A DNA stretch of 64,000 nucleotides, taken from Echinometra lucunter (lineage: Eukaryota; Echinodermata; Echinoidea; Camarodonta; Echinometridae). The stretch's first letter is position 1. The number at the start of each line of letters is the position of its first letter. Of the stretch, positions 35,361 through 47,389 are shown in pieces. The notes beneath the pieces are model-generated. The model did no database searches. It saw only the letters and a list, made by a program, of their open reading frames with translations, and had not been told where the DNA came from. The stretch is from NCBI GenBank assembly GCA_029962745.1, contig CM057167.1, positions 15,392,606 to 15,456,605 of the forward strand. Direction: 5' to 3'. A program made the position numbers and the translations under genes.

Positions 35361-35602
35361 CCTTTTTTTTTCTTCTCTCTTTTTTTTTTTGGGGGGGGGG
35401 GGAACAACACATGCACACGTTGGTATCAAATATGCATATAGCACATCACTTTATTTGAAAGACGATAAAACAGCAATGTAGATAAAATGCCTTTCTCAAG
35501 GGCATAAGTGCCGTGCCGAGGATGGAACCCCCCGGACCTTCGCGTCTCCAGTTAAGCGCTTTAAACCACTCGAGTACGGCACCTCTCCTCAATGTTGCAA
35601 GG
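35361..35602 (-). mobile_element. tRNA-derived SINE, family 1, present only in copy B
   Basis: The minus-strand head is AGGTGCCGTACTCGAGTGG, the box-B region is degenerate (GGTTCCATCCTCGG), and the body ATGCCCTTGAGAAAGGCATT and ATCTACATTGCTGTTTTATC matches the family-1 SINE at 31670-31800. The 3' end is a C-run followed by an A-rich tail, as expected of a retroposed RNA. Copy A is uninterrupted at the matching place (near 15495). Confidence 0.75.
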
Positions 35603-37932
35603 CGATATAGGCCGATACCAATATGAGGTAAAAGATTAGCTCTGCCTGATTACGATTGATCGTAGGCATGGTAGGTGTGAAACCTGATGTTTACAATACT
35701 CCACCTCGTCTACTCCCTTAGCACTAAACATCATTTGTCATAACTGCGGGATGTTTGTCGTTTTGCACTGGTCGCACAGGTGAAAAAAATCTATTATTGA
35801 TGAAAAAAAGCCAACCTTCGAGATGATAGAGGGTAATTAGTCCGAGAAAAAGATTAAGATAAGAAGAAGATAGTTCAAAAAGAGTGAACAGTAACTGATG
35901 TAACGTACACATCTGACGCAAATTACATAACAATGAAGACCCGGAGAAGCGCCAGAAGCTGAACTGAAATCGAATAAGAAAGAATTATTTCTTATCAAGT
36001 TCAAGAGGAGCAGGATTAAGCTTAAAGAAAAAATGTAGACTGTAAAAATTAGTTGTAAAGATAAGGGCTTTGAAAGTAGGAGAAACCTTTGGGAGAGAAT
36101 TAACAGTAGGATATGAAAAGATTTTAAAAAACTGAAAATTTCTTTGATTTCACATAAAGAAATAGATATGGGGATTCAAGTGTTAACATTCAGAAGAAGA
36201 AGTAGACGCTTGAAAAATAAAATCATTTCTGTTATAAAAGCAAATAATAACACCGAATGTAAGAATCATTAGCTGGAAATTGACTTTCAAACGAGACTGT
36301 GTCCAACCATTAAAACAGATAAACACTTGAAATAATCGTACATTGCTGTTAATGGAAATTAACGAACAACGCTATTTAAAATGACATATCCGACACCCTT
36401 ACAATCGATTGACTCGCATGTAACGTGTGAAGTTTCAACAGCTCCTGTCGATATGGTTTCTATGTAACACGAGTCAATGCCATTTCCGACCATAAAAAGC
36501 TGCTCGTTTCGGGAAAATGAATTCGCATGATATCGATTAAATATCGATTGTCGCGTATATTTATCGTCTGCTATGCATACAATGTTCTGGCTTTGATAAG
36601 CACAGGGAATTTTCGTCGAGTTATTATTTATTTTGTGATAATAATAGCACGGCAAGAAGGGAAGGAAAGGTGAAAAATCAATGAGTATGACTTTTGTCTC
36701 AAATACACGTAGGCCTAAATAAAGAGGCGCACTTGAAATAGAGAGATGGGCTTCTTAGCAGTTACAGAGAGAGAATAACTGGCAAATTCCCTATTACCTA
36801 TCTTTCTCTTTATGGTAACCTGTTTCAGTTAAGCCGGTGACTACTGAATTATGTCATTCCCATGGTTTAATGCAGGGGCTACTTGTTCATGTAAGTATTG
36901 GGTTAATATGTTTTAAGCGAATGAATATCATGAATATCCTACTATGCATTGTCTGATAAGACTTTTCTTGAACTGTTGAAAATAATTTCAGAAGCATTTT
37001 TCTTTTTATATAATCTGCTGCTCATCTAATATCCAATGCATTCAATCCAATGGAAATTTATTCCACTTCCCAAATTTTTTAAAACCATGTAACCATAGTA
37101 ACGGGACCTTCGACCTCAATGTTGTACATTCATAGTCCTAACATAAATGCCAAATGCCATGTTATCGGAAGGGCTTGCAAGAAGGGCTATATACGTCAAC
37201 TTTTATCTGTTAAGCAAGGCACAGCTGGAAAAAATGTCAAAATATGTGGCTTGTTTTCGTGTATAATATGCATCGTGAAGAAATGTACGGAAGAACTCGC
37301 ATATTGACATGTCATGATTAATGTCTGGTGCCATGTGCATGTGCATCAATCGCCAATTTTCTGGGCACCCAAGACGAAGCGATTCGCGAAGTGGATGTGA
37401 CAAGTTAGCAAGCGTGTTATGATGTTGGCACGTGGACCGTGCTAATTCTTACCGCAGCGACATCCGATTGAAGAGAAGAAATAAAGAAAGTATAAGCTCG
37501 GATGGGAATCTAACTTTCATCAGATTAGACATGAAACATGCAAAACCTATTCGCTGATTCTCATTCATTTTTCAGCCTTTATACCTCCTTTTCCTTCAAC
37601 TCGTTTTTCTGTTCTCCTCCCCATCTTTCTTATTCTGAAGTTTCTTTTTTTCCCCGCCTTCCGTTCGTTTACTTTCTTTTCCATTTCACTATTCTCCACC
37701 CACATTTTCACATCTTCCCTGTGTCTTTTCTTGCTCTGCTTTCCATAATCACAATCTCTTGTCTTCTGAAGCTTAAAAGGAAAGAGATTACTTTGATATC
37801 GAACCAAGGTACTTTTTAGCTCGTTTTTCTTCATCGTCGTTGTGTGAATATAAGACTCCAACTTTCTCCCATTTCCTTCCTTCTTTGCTAATGTACATAC
37901 TATTTCTATTCTCTCTTTCTTTTACACTTTCT

Positions 37933-37990
<58 letters not shown>

Positions 37991-38161
37991 GATTATCCCT
38001 TATTTGTCTCTCTTCAATCATCTTGTACTTTTTCGCTTCACATAGGCCTAGATGGATTTGGGGTACTTCATAGATCTTTTGAAGAATTTTGATTTTTTTT
38101 GGGGGGGGGGGGGTCATCGTTTTTTCCCCTCAAAGAGTACTGTCTTGTCTTCTTCTTTCTT

Positions 38162-38370
38162 CACTCTTAAACATGCGGGATCAGATTGACCCGGAAAAGG
38201 GTCCTTTGGATCCACACTCCGTGTCAAAAAATGACCTGAAATAAGGTCAGATGTGACCCAGAAGCAAGTCTTCAATGACCCTATTCCAGGTCATTTTTGA
38301 CCCGGAACGGAGTGTGGCCCCAACAATAACTCTTTTCCGGGTCAATCTGACCCCGCATTTTAAAGAGTGT
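38162..38370. mobile_element. Palindromic MITE with CACTCT ends, copy B
   Basis: Allele of 1980-2189. Starts CACTCTTAAACATGCGG and ends TTTTAAAGAGTGT, with inverted inner arms containing GATTGACCCGGAAAAG and CTTTTCCGGGTCAATC. Confidence 0.75.
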
Positions 38371-39281
38371 TCTCTCAGAGTAATAACCCTTCTAGATCAA
38401 GGTCAGACAATAACCGTAAGGGCGCGTGACATACTGATGCGCTCTCTCATTTGCAATTGTATAGAGACCATTTTAAGAGCAGACTCTTCGTGTTTCGGAA
38501 ACTAATACGGCAGACTAGGACGCAGATGTATATTTTAATCAGCATGGTATTAAACATGTTTCATTATTTATTTGTCACTGATATGTAGTCAGGATGACTT
38601 ATTTTCACCAATCTGGTTTTTTAAGAGGCCCTGTTTAATAACGACAATATGCAATAACACATTGTGAATACAAACTCATCACAGCGACAAAACAAACTAC
38701 AGCTTATACAAAAACCTTTGTTATCCTTTAAAGAAAATGTAGATTGTTGAATAGATACATATATTATCATATTTTGACATGTTTACGTTTTAGTTTTAAC
38801 GTCTTGAATATATATATTCTCCAAGTTTCTTCAAAGGTGGTGTATATACTTTCTTCAGTCTTGAGGATGTTTGGAGGATACGATAATAATGACACATGGC
38901 TTCAGTATTACATCGTTTGCACACAAGCAGGTATTCATTATACAACCCCGCATTAAAGAAAGTCAATGTATATATAATCATGATAATCTGGCCTGAATGA
39001 ATCTACCGAAGATATGAACTTTTTTTCCATTTTTGTTTGTATTACATGTACCTGAATCGTCAACAGCCAGAGCAACCCTCGGTTTGCAGTGATCACACTG
39101 GGTAGTGTTTGAATGGCTACTCCGGACAGCCCAAGGTCGCTCCCCGAGCCCACACTGTCTTGGTCGTGTTAAGTACATAATGGAGAAATCCAAACGCCCT
39201 GTCAAACAACGCTTTAATAGCCTCTGCATTCAATGCCAGTGATGAGCTTCACATGTAGGTGATGAAGTCAGTAAATGAGAT

Positions 39282-39287
39282 GAATAT
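39282..39287. other. Empty integration site of the 9.26-kb LINE
   Basis: Single GAATAT between GTAAATGAGAT and AGGTGTATGTTTG. Copy A has the LINE between two copies of this hexamer. Confidence 0.9.
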
Positions 39288-39660
39288 AGGTGTATGTTTG
39301 CCCAATTTTGTAATTTGACCGTGCGATTTTTTTTTAAAAGTGGTAACATTAATTATACAAGGTAAGTAAAGCCAGAAGTTTCTTCATAGGCATGATAGGG
39401 TTATGTATTAAACACGACCACATGTGAGTTCGTGGAACGGTGTGGAGTAGCCACTCAAACACAGCGAAGAGTGATCACTGCATAGCGAGGGTTACCCAGG
39501 CCAAGCTGGTCAACATAGAATGGATTTCAAAATAATGTCATGAGTCGATTATCTGCGAGTTATTCCCCTTCATGAAAGAATGACAGTTTCGAAAGCTTTT
39601 CTGAATCACATACTTCTGCCGTGAACAGGTGAATTGCGCTTTAGAAGAACGTATTACTAT

Positions 39661-39988
39661 CCCGGGATTCCGTGGGGGGGGGGGGGGGGGGGGGGGTACT
39701 CGAATTTGGTTCCGAGGGGGTATGCCGCTGAAGCCTCCATACCCGTACCCATCTTCAAGGGTCATATTGGTAGAAAAGGATACCCAATTTTAGGGATTTT
39801 GCATTTCGGGTGTGTACTCTAAACAATGAAGTTGCCGATGTTTCAAAAAGTGAGGGGCATGTTTAGGGACTTTCCGACTCAAAACCATACTCCATGTTTC
39901 GGGATTTCTTCCATAAAAGCTACCCATCTCAGCGGCACACCCCCGTATACCATTATCAGGCGAGTACCCCCCCCCCCCCCCTCCCGGG
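39661..39988. mobile_element. Poly-G-ended element with 8-bp target duplication, copy B
   Basis: Starts CCCGGGATTCCGTGG with a G-run of about 22 and then TACTCG; ends CGAGTAC, a C-run and CTCCCGGG. ATTACTAT flanks it at 39653-39660 and 39989-39996. Allele of 12751-13059. Here the right terminus pairs better (CCCGGGAG on the inverse strand), which clarifies the ends. Confidence 0.8.
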
Positions 39989-40597
39989 ATTACTATTCAC
40001 ATGTGCTATCATGTTCAGGATGTTATTTCTTGTTTGCCTAGCTGAGTCATTCCTGTCCGCCTCATGCATACACGAATATAAAATTCTAAACAATATGCTC
40101 ATTCTCTCCGAGTAGCATTTATAATCAAATGCTAAGCATCTTATAAAAGCGGCAGAAGGGCACCTTGGAAATTATCTCTCAGGGACAAATCGTTGGCTTC
40201 CCAGAATATGCATGGAAATTCAAGAATAAAAAAGGCGGGAAGGAAGGAGTAACAAAAGTGAATAAACAGTTAAAGGAAGGGAAGGTTAGATTCTGATTGA
40301 TGTTGAGTTTTCATCCGTTGTTGCAGTAAAATTTATCGTATGTAGACGTCTTTTTGCCATCTCGATTTGAACATGAATTTCAAATTCTAAGCCAAACGGC
40401 ACATGTTCTGTACAGGCCGGAAAGCAAAATTAATGCTAAGCATCTATGAGTGCGCTTCAAGCTAGCAGACAGTCACCTTAGATATATGTCAAGGTCAACC
40501 GGGGGCTTCTGGGAATATAAGGAGGGAAAAATCAGAGAGGAAAAGGCGGGAAGGAAGGCATGGAAGGAGTAATTACAAGTGAAAAAGGAAGGGAATT

Positions 40598-40759
40598 AGG
40601 GGAGCGTTTCATCAACATTTGTTGTCTGACAAGTTGTCAGATCTGACATCTTTCCTTGATTTTGATTGGCTGAGAAGCATCGTTACTATGGCAACTATCG
40701 GATAAATCAGACTTTGTCGGATAAAACATCCGACAAGTCCTTTCATGAAACGCTCCCCT
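40598..40759. mobile_element. 162-bp MITE with AGGGGAGCGTTTCAT ends, present only in copy B
   Basis: Inverted ends AGGGGAGCGTTTCAT and ATGAAACGCTCCCCT. Sub-terminal pairs TTGTCTGACAAGTTGTCAG and CATCCGACAAGTCC. The core TTTTGATTGGCTGAGAAGC matches the element at 15575-15730. Copy A is uninterrupted near 13654 (GGAAGGGAAGGTTGTG). Confidence 0.8.
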
Positions 40760-41281
40760 GGTTGTGATTGATGTTGAGTTTACATACCTTGTTGCAGTAA
40801 AATTGATTGTGCGTAGACCCGATAGACGTATTTTTGTCATCTCTATTTGCACATGAATTTCAAATTCTAAGCCAAACGGCATGCACATTCTGTGCATGTT
40901 GGAAAGCAAATGCTTAGCATCTACGAAAGCGCTTCTAGCTGGCAGACGGTCACCTTGGAATGTCAAGGGCAGCTGGGGGCTTCTGGGAGGGAAAATCAGA
41001 GATGAAAAAGGCGGGAAGAAAGGTGAAAATTAAAGAGAGAAGAAGTGGTGGGAAGGTTGGTGATTGATGTTGATAGGGAAATGGAAGTGAAATGGACCGT
41101 TTCTTATGGGACACCGTCGGAAATTACCTATCAACATGATCACCAAGATATGATTAATGGGACCTCTTGCTTTAAATATACACACACACTGACTAGACAA
41201 TGATGAGAAGCCATCAGCGAGACAAATACACAAAACAGTCCGAGAGGAAGGGGAAGAGGGAGAGAAAAAGAGAAGAGAGAG

Positions 41282-41485
41282 AGATAAAGAGAGAGAGAGA
41301 GAAAGAAAAAGAGAGAGAGAGAGGAGTGAGGGAGAGACATAGAGAGAGCCTGTGGCAGACCAGACAGAGGGCAAGAGAGGGAGGAGTGGGGGGGGGGGGG
41401 GGGGGGGAGGAGGGTAGAGGGAGGGAGTAGTAAATTGGAGAGGAGAGTGGGCGGGGTTACTATTTCCTCGCCATATCTACCTTCC

Positions 41486-41518
<33 letters not shown>

Positions 41519-41614
41519 TTCTCTCTGTTTCTCTAGATCTATCTGGAAGTATGGAAGCGAGACCGAGGTACAAACGCATGCAGAAAATATAGATGAATCA
41601 AATATTAAGTCATC

Positions 41615-41682
<68 letters not shown>

Positions 41683-41700
41683 GGGGTTAAAGGGAAAGGG
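41282..41700. repeat. Cluster of (GA)n, poly-G and (CTGT)n microsatellites
   Basis: GA tract continuing to 41340, poly-G at about 41386-41407, (CTGT)n at 41485-41511, (GA)n at 41617-41671 running into poly-G at 41672-41685. The DNA to the right of this is single-copy in the window. Confidence 0.95.
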
Positions 41701-43129
41701 ACCCAGAAAGAGAAAGTAGACTTTAAAGAGAATTATCAAGGATATTATACAGGGACGGCAGGATAGAATGAAAGACGTAGCTATATCCTCGCTGTTGTGC
41801 ATGTCAGTAGTTTTGTTGCCCCTCAAAGAGGCACTTAACCACCTCTCCCAGGGCGGGACGGATTTTGTTTTGACTTGTTTATTTGAGGTTCATTAAAAGC
41901 GGACAGACACAACGCCAACGCAGTAAATCGTGCTCAAGACAGTTCCCTTTCCCATCGTGTGATTTATGACCACGCGGTAAATGAATGTTATCATCGCATG
42001 GGTATATTAGTGGGCAATGCGCGAAGAATGATGAATGGTCCCCCAAAGTAGCTAATGATGAACGCATTTAACACTGAGCTCAAACTACAGAAATGAAATT
42101 GAAAAAATATGGAGCAAATCAACAAAAAATTGGGAATGTGACTTTTATAACTTCATTATCTTCAGCAGATAAAACTTCAATGCAAGATAATAAATTAAGA
42201 TTCAGAATGGCGTTGACTCTTGGTCGCAGTCTGTGGTCTTGCTTGGAAAAATATCAGCATGAAGTTTGCTTTCCCCCTTTAAGTAAATCCTTGATCCTCC
42301 CCTACTGTTACCATTTTTGTCCTTCTTCTTCTCCAAATTCACTTTTGAAGTCACTGACTTCAAACTCTTCCCTCCCTCTTCCCACTCGTAACACACCTGC
42401 CCCCTCACCATTTGCACCTTTTCCTCTCCTTTCTTATTTCCAGCCCTGGTACAACTCTTTACTATTCCCCCCAAAATCGGTCATCAATTTCCTGTGTCTT
42501 CTAAGTTTTCGCCTTTGTCGTCACCGACCCTCATCCACCTTTCGAGAAGACCACCACCTTGTAACATACATGCTGCTTCTCTCTGCACATTTCCTTTCCA
42601 TCTCCTATTCCAATCTTCCACTCTTCCTGCGCTCTTAACGATTCGCTAATTTCCCCCTTTTTTCTTCGCTCCGCCTTTTACCTTTCACCGACCCAAACCG
42701 CTTCTTTTTCATAAATCTGTCCCCTCTTCACATATACCTGCTTCCTGAGTCGTATCTTGTTGCGATTAGATATTCGACAGTCTTCGGCCGTAGTAACCCC
42801 CCTTAAGCCGAAGTTTGCTGAGACGGTGTTACGTATTCAACATGCACGTCTGTCAGTCACGATCTGATCTGATGCCCCCCGCAGTGCAGAAGCATTGTGA
42901 CGTTGATAGGTTGTGAGGATCAAGGTTGCCGCAACTGACGAGGTAGAAAGGAGTTAGGGGAGGAGGGGGGGGGGGGGGGCCTTTTGGAATAACTTGTGTT
43001 TTTTTTCGACTGTGTGTGTGGGGTGTGTGTATTCTGTCTTTGTTAAACCAAAAGAATTCAAAATTACGAATGGGACTGTTTTTATATACTTGCTGGCTAT
43101 ATGCGTGTGATAGAGGTGATGATATAATG
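41701..43129. other. Anonymous DNA with pyrimidine-rich segment
   Basis: A 181-codon plus-strand ORF at 42093-42638 lies in a CT-rich stretch; its product is Ser/Pro/Leu-rich with no domain I recognise and is probably compositional. A poly-G tract is at 42965-42979 and a GT-rich patch at 43012-43028. No gene is supported. Confidence 0.5.
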
Positions 43130-44444
43130 ATAATACTTCACTCAATAGCTGATCCTCTGCCTACAGACCGCAGAAGTGAGCCATTCACAATTAGTGAGAT
43201 AGAAATAGCAGTCAGGTCCCTGAAAAACAGCAAGGTATGTGGGTGGGATAGAATAGCTGCTGAGACTATAGAAGCAGAGGGACTATATACCCATGAAGAA
43301 ACTCCTATCAAAGATCATAAACGCTGCTTGGACTCAAAGAAAAACGCCCGAAGATTGGAGCAGAGGTCTTATAACACCCATCTTCAAGAAAGGAGATAAA
43401 TCAGACCCAGTCAACTACAGAGCCATCACTCTTCTCTCTGTTTTGTGGAATGATTTTGAATAGGATACAGGAAACCATTGACAGTCCCCCGGTGACAGTC
43501 GTCTCTCTGAGTGAGGAACAGTGTGGTTTCCGTGCTTCCCGAGGAACCACAGACGCAGTATTTATAGTTCGCCAAATCCTTGAAAAAGCGAGAGAGAGGA
43601 ATGTGCACCGGTGCACTGGAACTTTGTAGACTTCCAAGCCGCCTTTGATACCATTTGGAGACAAGCCTTGTGGAAGTGCCTCCGTGCAATTGGAGTAGAT
43701 TCCGTCCTTGTTGACCTTGTAGAAAGCATGTACAACCAGTCAAGGTGTGCAGTCATGGTTAATGGCAAGTTAACTGAATGGTTTGAGGTGGTAACCGGGG
43801 CTCGAACAAGGTTGCCTTCCCTCCCCATGCCTGTTCATTTTTTTCTTGGATTTTGTAATGGATGACGTGCGTAAGCTCGACAGAAGGGTGAAGATGGGGG
43901 ACATGCAGATCAACAATATCCGATATGCAGATGACACAGCCCTACTTGAATTACTGTTTGACAAGCTCCAGATCTCCTCCAACAAGTTGGAAGAAGCATG
44001 TAAGAAGTGGGGGATGAAAATAATTGCTGTGAAGTGCAAAATCATGTCAAGTGAGGACAGTGACATCTCTCTCAATGGGGCCACTATCGACAAAGGTGAC
44101 AAATTTTTTCCCCTTGGTAGTACAGTCCCTTCGACTACAGATGATGTGAGGAAACGCATGTCCCTAGAAGCCTGGTCCTTTGGCAGATTAAGGGGCACAA
44201 TATGGTCAAATCAGGACTTACCTAGACTTACCAAGTATACCACAATGACTTCAGTACAAGTAGGCCACCTGGGCGCTCCCCTACGAGATGGAAGGACCAA
44301 GTCAGGAGGGAAACTGGTCTGTGCATAATAGACGCCGACCACCAAGCCCTTGACAGACCAACATGGCAGAGGATCACTCATAGAGGGCAAATGGACACCC
44401 TGTCCCGTGCAAATAAGTCAAGTCGAGAGGTAAATGGAGAATGA
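43130..44444 (+). pseudogene. 5'-truncated RTE/BovB-like LINE reverse transcriptase, multiply frameshifted
   Basis: Starts inside the RT with EPFTISEIEIAVRSLK and GWDRIAAET (43160-43270). Next come TPIFKKGDKSDPVNYR (about 43380-43425), EEQCGFRASRGTTDAVF (about 43510-43565), motif A FVDFQAAFDTIW (43624-43659), and a frameshifted motif B region near 43800-43820 (CGAACAAGGTTGC where RQGC is expected). Motif C, IRYADDTALLE, has YADD at 43924-43935. Near the end, in another frame, are GRSPTRWKDQVRRETG and TWQRITHRGQMDTLSR, ending in TGA at 44442-44444. The N-terminal endonuclease is missing, typical of truncated insertion. At least four frame changes make it non-functional. RTE/BovB-like is a guess from motif style; another YADD-type clade is possible. 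Confidence 0.85.
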
Positions 44445-44783
44445 CGAAGCACCTTGGTTGGTCTTGGCTGACCTATTTTCGTGAACCTTTACCTGTGTAC
44501 AGGAGATATAACAAACGCCTCTTCCCAGTCACTCCTACTGCTACTGTACTATCTTCGCATGCCCCTAAAATAAACTGTGCTATAACTTGGAGTTGGATGA
44601 CTAAGTTGCTAACTTAGTCGTTTGCATCTACGAGCATAGAGATAAGTATAAGAGGTATGTGTTGCTTTCGTTCAGGGAAGATGGCGGATGAACCTATACT
44701 ACCATTCGCATTCACACAACGAACAGATAACTTAAAGGGATCCAGTAATTTTGTGGAGGCTTGATTTGATAAAATTGTTCATT
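44445..44783. other. Probable 3' trailer of the truncated LINE, then anonymous DNA
   Basis: Sequence after the RT stop has no ORF. An AATAAA occurs at 44567-44573 (AAAATAAACTG). Where the LINE ends could not be fixed; no target duplication was found. Confidence 0.4.
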
Positions 44784-45122
44784 TTTTGATGTCTGTGTTG
44801 TATGAAGATATTCAGAAGGTTAAATAAACAGTCAAGAATATAAAGGTTTTGAAATATAAGATGTTATTATCAAGATATCTGTCACTGAATTCCGCCATTT
44901 GCAAAACTGTCCTGGGTATGCTTTTGCCTCCACTGCAGTCTAAGGGGTAAAAAGGGTCTGGTATTCCCGGTCACTTTATATTTTCACTTTTTATGAAGCA
45001 CATGATGATGCTACTGAAGTGCATTTTTCAGGACTTATTTTTTTTAAAAACATAATATTACTTACACTGCCAGCATGTAAGGCCATACAACTCAGATTTT
45101 TAAAAGTTACTCAATAGCTTTA
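44784..45122. repeat. Dispersed anonymous repeat, copy 3 (outside the allelic duplication)
   Basis: Collinear with 23348-23680 over about 335 bp: TTTTGAAATATAAGATG, GCCATTTGCAAAAC, CCTGGGTATGCTTTTGCC, CACTGCAGTCTAAGG, CAGATTTTTAAAAGTTACTC. It is clearly more diverged than the two alleles are from each other, so it is a paralogous repeat copy. Confidence 0.8.
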
Positions 45123-46993
45123 ACCATGTTAACTTTGGCCTACTGCCTACTGGAACCGGTAGTTTCCTGTATCAAGACTATGGGAATATACAGAATTCAC
45201 TTTAATCAGTCCTTCGATTTACATTGTGTTGCACCAAGTTTCAACCTGACTATGGAGCTTAATGCCTAGGCAACAGCGATTGGATCTCCTTTGTCAACCC
45301 CTGTCAATATTGTATTCTTCTGTGTGAATTTATGATGATTTGAAAAATTAAATACTAACAATATCACAACAGCTCTCAGGGAGAGTCTGCTGCTCAGTGC
45401 ATTTTGATGTCTGGTAAGGCTATTGTTCACATTTGCATCGTAAAAAAACAACAACCAACAAAACAAAACAAAATAATAAAATAAATATGTTAGATATCAT
45501 ATACCTTACTGTATTTCTAAATTCGATCAATCTTCTTCATTCCCTCTAGCCAAGGTCACATTGGGGATAACATTGATATGTAATGCAATCTTCGATTACC
45601 AGTATTACGTTCGATTTGTTTTTCTTTCATTTTCTCCTGGGTCTACTCGTCTGGCCGTTTCTTTCGGTCGCTTTCTCAAGTCAAATGTGCCTCTTCTTTT
45701 GATTTATCAAAATAAACTACGCTCTTTACTTTTACCTTGTCCTATTCCACTCTTAGTTCTTTCAACTGGCAGTGCCAGATCATTTTCTTTGGTAGAGAGG
45801 GTGAGGGGGCCGGGGCACAGGTTTGACTCCAGAATTACATCAAAACTAAACTGAGCACTCTAAAACAAAAGCAACAACAACAACAACAACAACTACAAAA
45901 CAGCACCAGCAAAATTTTTCTCACGGCAACATGGTCAAGCGGGATTTGATTCTGCCGACAAGGCCGAAGGAGCCTTTGGGGGGGGGGGGGGGTTTTTTAA
46001 GGGAGGGGCACGCAATTCCAATTCTAGCTTCTAGCTTCTAGCTTCCCCACGCTTTACTGTCTCGGGAAATTAGTATAAGAGGTTTTTATAATTGTTTTTC
46101 ATATACACGCACACACATAAGCCTCTTTATTTCTATTCTAGCATGTCTAGACTTTAAGTTTACTCATTATATCACATTGCCTTAGGTCGGGATTGTTCTT
46201 GCACCCGTAATACATGCTGAATAAAGACAGATGTGTAAATTCATTAAAATACATTCATTAAAATACATTATGAAATACATGTTCTCCTTGAACTGCGGCG
46301 TTGGACGGCGCTACTAACAGAGTGCAATTGATCCGCGTAATCCCATATCGCCTTTTCTTGTTTTGTTTTCAAATGCCCAAGGTCGGGTCCTTTATCACTT
46401 AGAAGTGAAATCTGAGCCGAGAATGAGGTTGGATGTTTTTCTTTCCATGTCGTCCATCCTCGTCTGTTTGCCCCGATCATGAGATAATTACGTCTTTTGG
46501 TTTCGGCTTACGTAGATGCAGGGGTAATCCACACGGGTAAGAGTGCCCCGGCATGCACCCCTTCTGCCACCGTGACATTTCGTTTTCAAGTGCGATGCAT
46601 TCTTCTCTGCTCAACCTTCTAACCCGCCTTCACCAGCTAAGAGCCAGAAGATCTTTAATGGATATACTTTTACAAAGGTTCTCGAGAGATGTCTTGTTCT
46701 TGGGCAATGAAGGCACCTCTAACTCCATTTGGAATTTAATCCTTCGCGATCGGCAAAGCATTTGGGTTTAAAACCTTGCTGTCTTATCGTTGGAATTAGA
46801 TGAAAGCTTCCCCCAGGTGTACAGTAACAGCTAATGAATTCTCCCCTTCTCTGCTTAGGGTCACTAAGCTGGTTGAACCGAGTGTAACGTAGCCAGTTGG
46901 ACACAATGCATTGATCTTTAATCAGTAAATGTATTTAGAATGATTCAAACTGAATGCAAGCTAAGAACTTCTGTCGTCACGCCAACTTCCATA
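45123..46993. other. Anonymous DNA with microsatellites
   Basis: Holds an (A/C)-rich patch (45440-45480), (CAA)n at 45870-45893 and a G16-T6 run at 45978-46000. The short ORFs show no recognisable domain and none is long enough to support. Confidence 0.5.
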
Positions 46994-47001
46994 TACACGC
47001 T

Positions 47002-47381
47002 GTACGGGGATGTGCCGCCCAAATGGGTCGCTTTTTCACAAGAAATCCCTTAACATGGGTTCACATTTTCAACAAAATCCCTAAACATGGGTAGTTTATT
47101 TGCATTGTAAATTTTACTCGTAGAAAAAGGGTCCAGTTTTACAACAAATCCCTAAACATGGGTCTAGTTTTGCGATAAATCCTTGAACATGGGTGGTTTA
47201 ATTGTATTGTAAATTATACTCGTAGAAAAGGGTCCAGTTTTTACGACAAATCTCTAAACATGGGTACCCTTTTACTTAAAATTTGCCCCTAAAGATGGGT
47301 AAGGGGTTCAAGTTCCGGGCCTCACACCCCCGTCAAAAAAAAAAAAAAAAAATCCGAGTACTTCCCCCCCCCCCGGAACAA
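47002..47381. mobile_element. 380-bp element with G/C-run terminus, internal minisatellite and 8-bp target duplication
   Basis: TACACGCT flanks both sides (46994-47001 and 47382-47389). The right end carries CGAGTACTT, a C11 run and GGAAC, close to the right end of the element at 12751-13059 (CGAGTAC then C-run). The left end is GTACGGGGATG. The interior repeats AAATCCCTAAACATGGGT six times (47046, 47084, 47146, 47180, 47251, 47289 approximately) within a higher-order unit of about 108 bp containing GTAAATTTTACTCGTAGAAA. A poly-A lies at 47336-47352. No protein is encoded. Confidence 0.7.
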
Positions 47382-47389
47382 TACACGCT

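Larger units (their letters stand above)
26341..36429. repeat. Block X, copy B
   Basis: Inverse of 14676-25010, contiguous with block Y copy B, and therefore the more reliable picture of this part of the locus. Relative to copy A it lacks the LINE fragment (20630-21306) and the SINE-bearing insert (15868-16301), but has an expanded MITE (34066-35028) and an extra SINE (35361-35602). Confidence 0.9.
36368..41281. repeat. Block Y, copy B
   Basis: Direct-orientation match to 1-14175 minus the copy A insertions. It is continuous with block X (B) on the left and with single-copy DNA on the right, so it gives the intact locus order. It contains a (CT)n tract (37941-37986), a poly-T/poly-G pair (38092-38113), MITEs at 38162-38370, 39661-39988 and 40598-40759, and no recognisable gene. 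Confidence 0.9.

Noticed and set aside
14676..36429. A genuine giant palindrome with a 1.3-kb spacer
   Set aside because: The inversion points sit at N placeholders and arm differences look allelic; an assembly cause is simpler, though read data would be decisive.
42093..42638. 181-codon plus-strand ORF
   Set aside because: Pyrimidine-rich composition, no recognisable domain, no supporting context.
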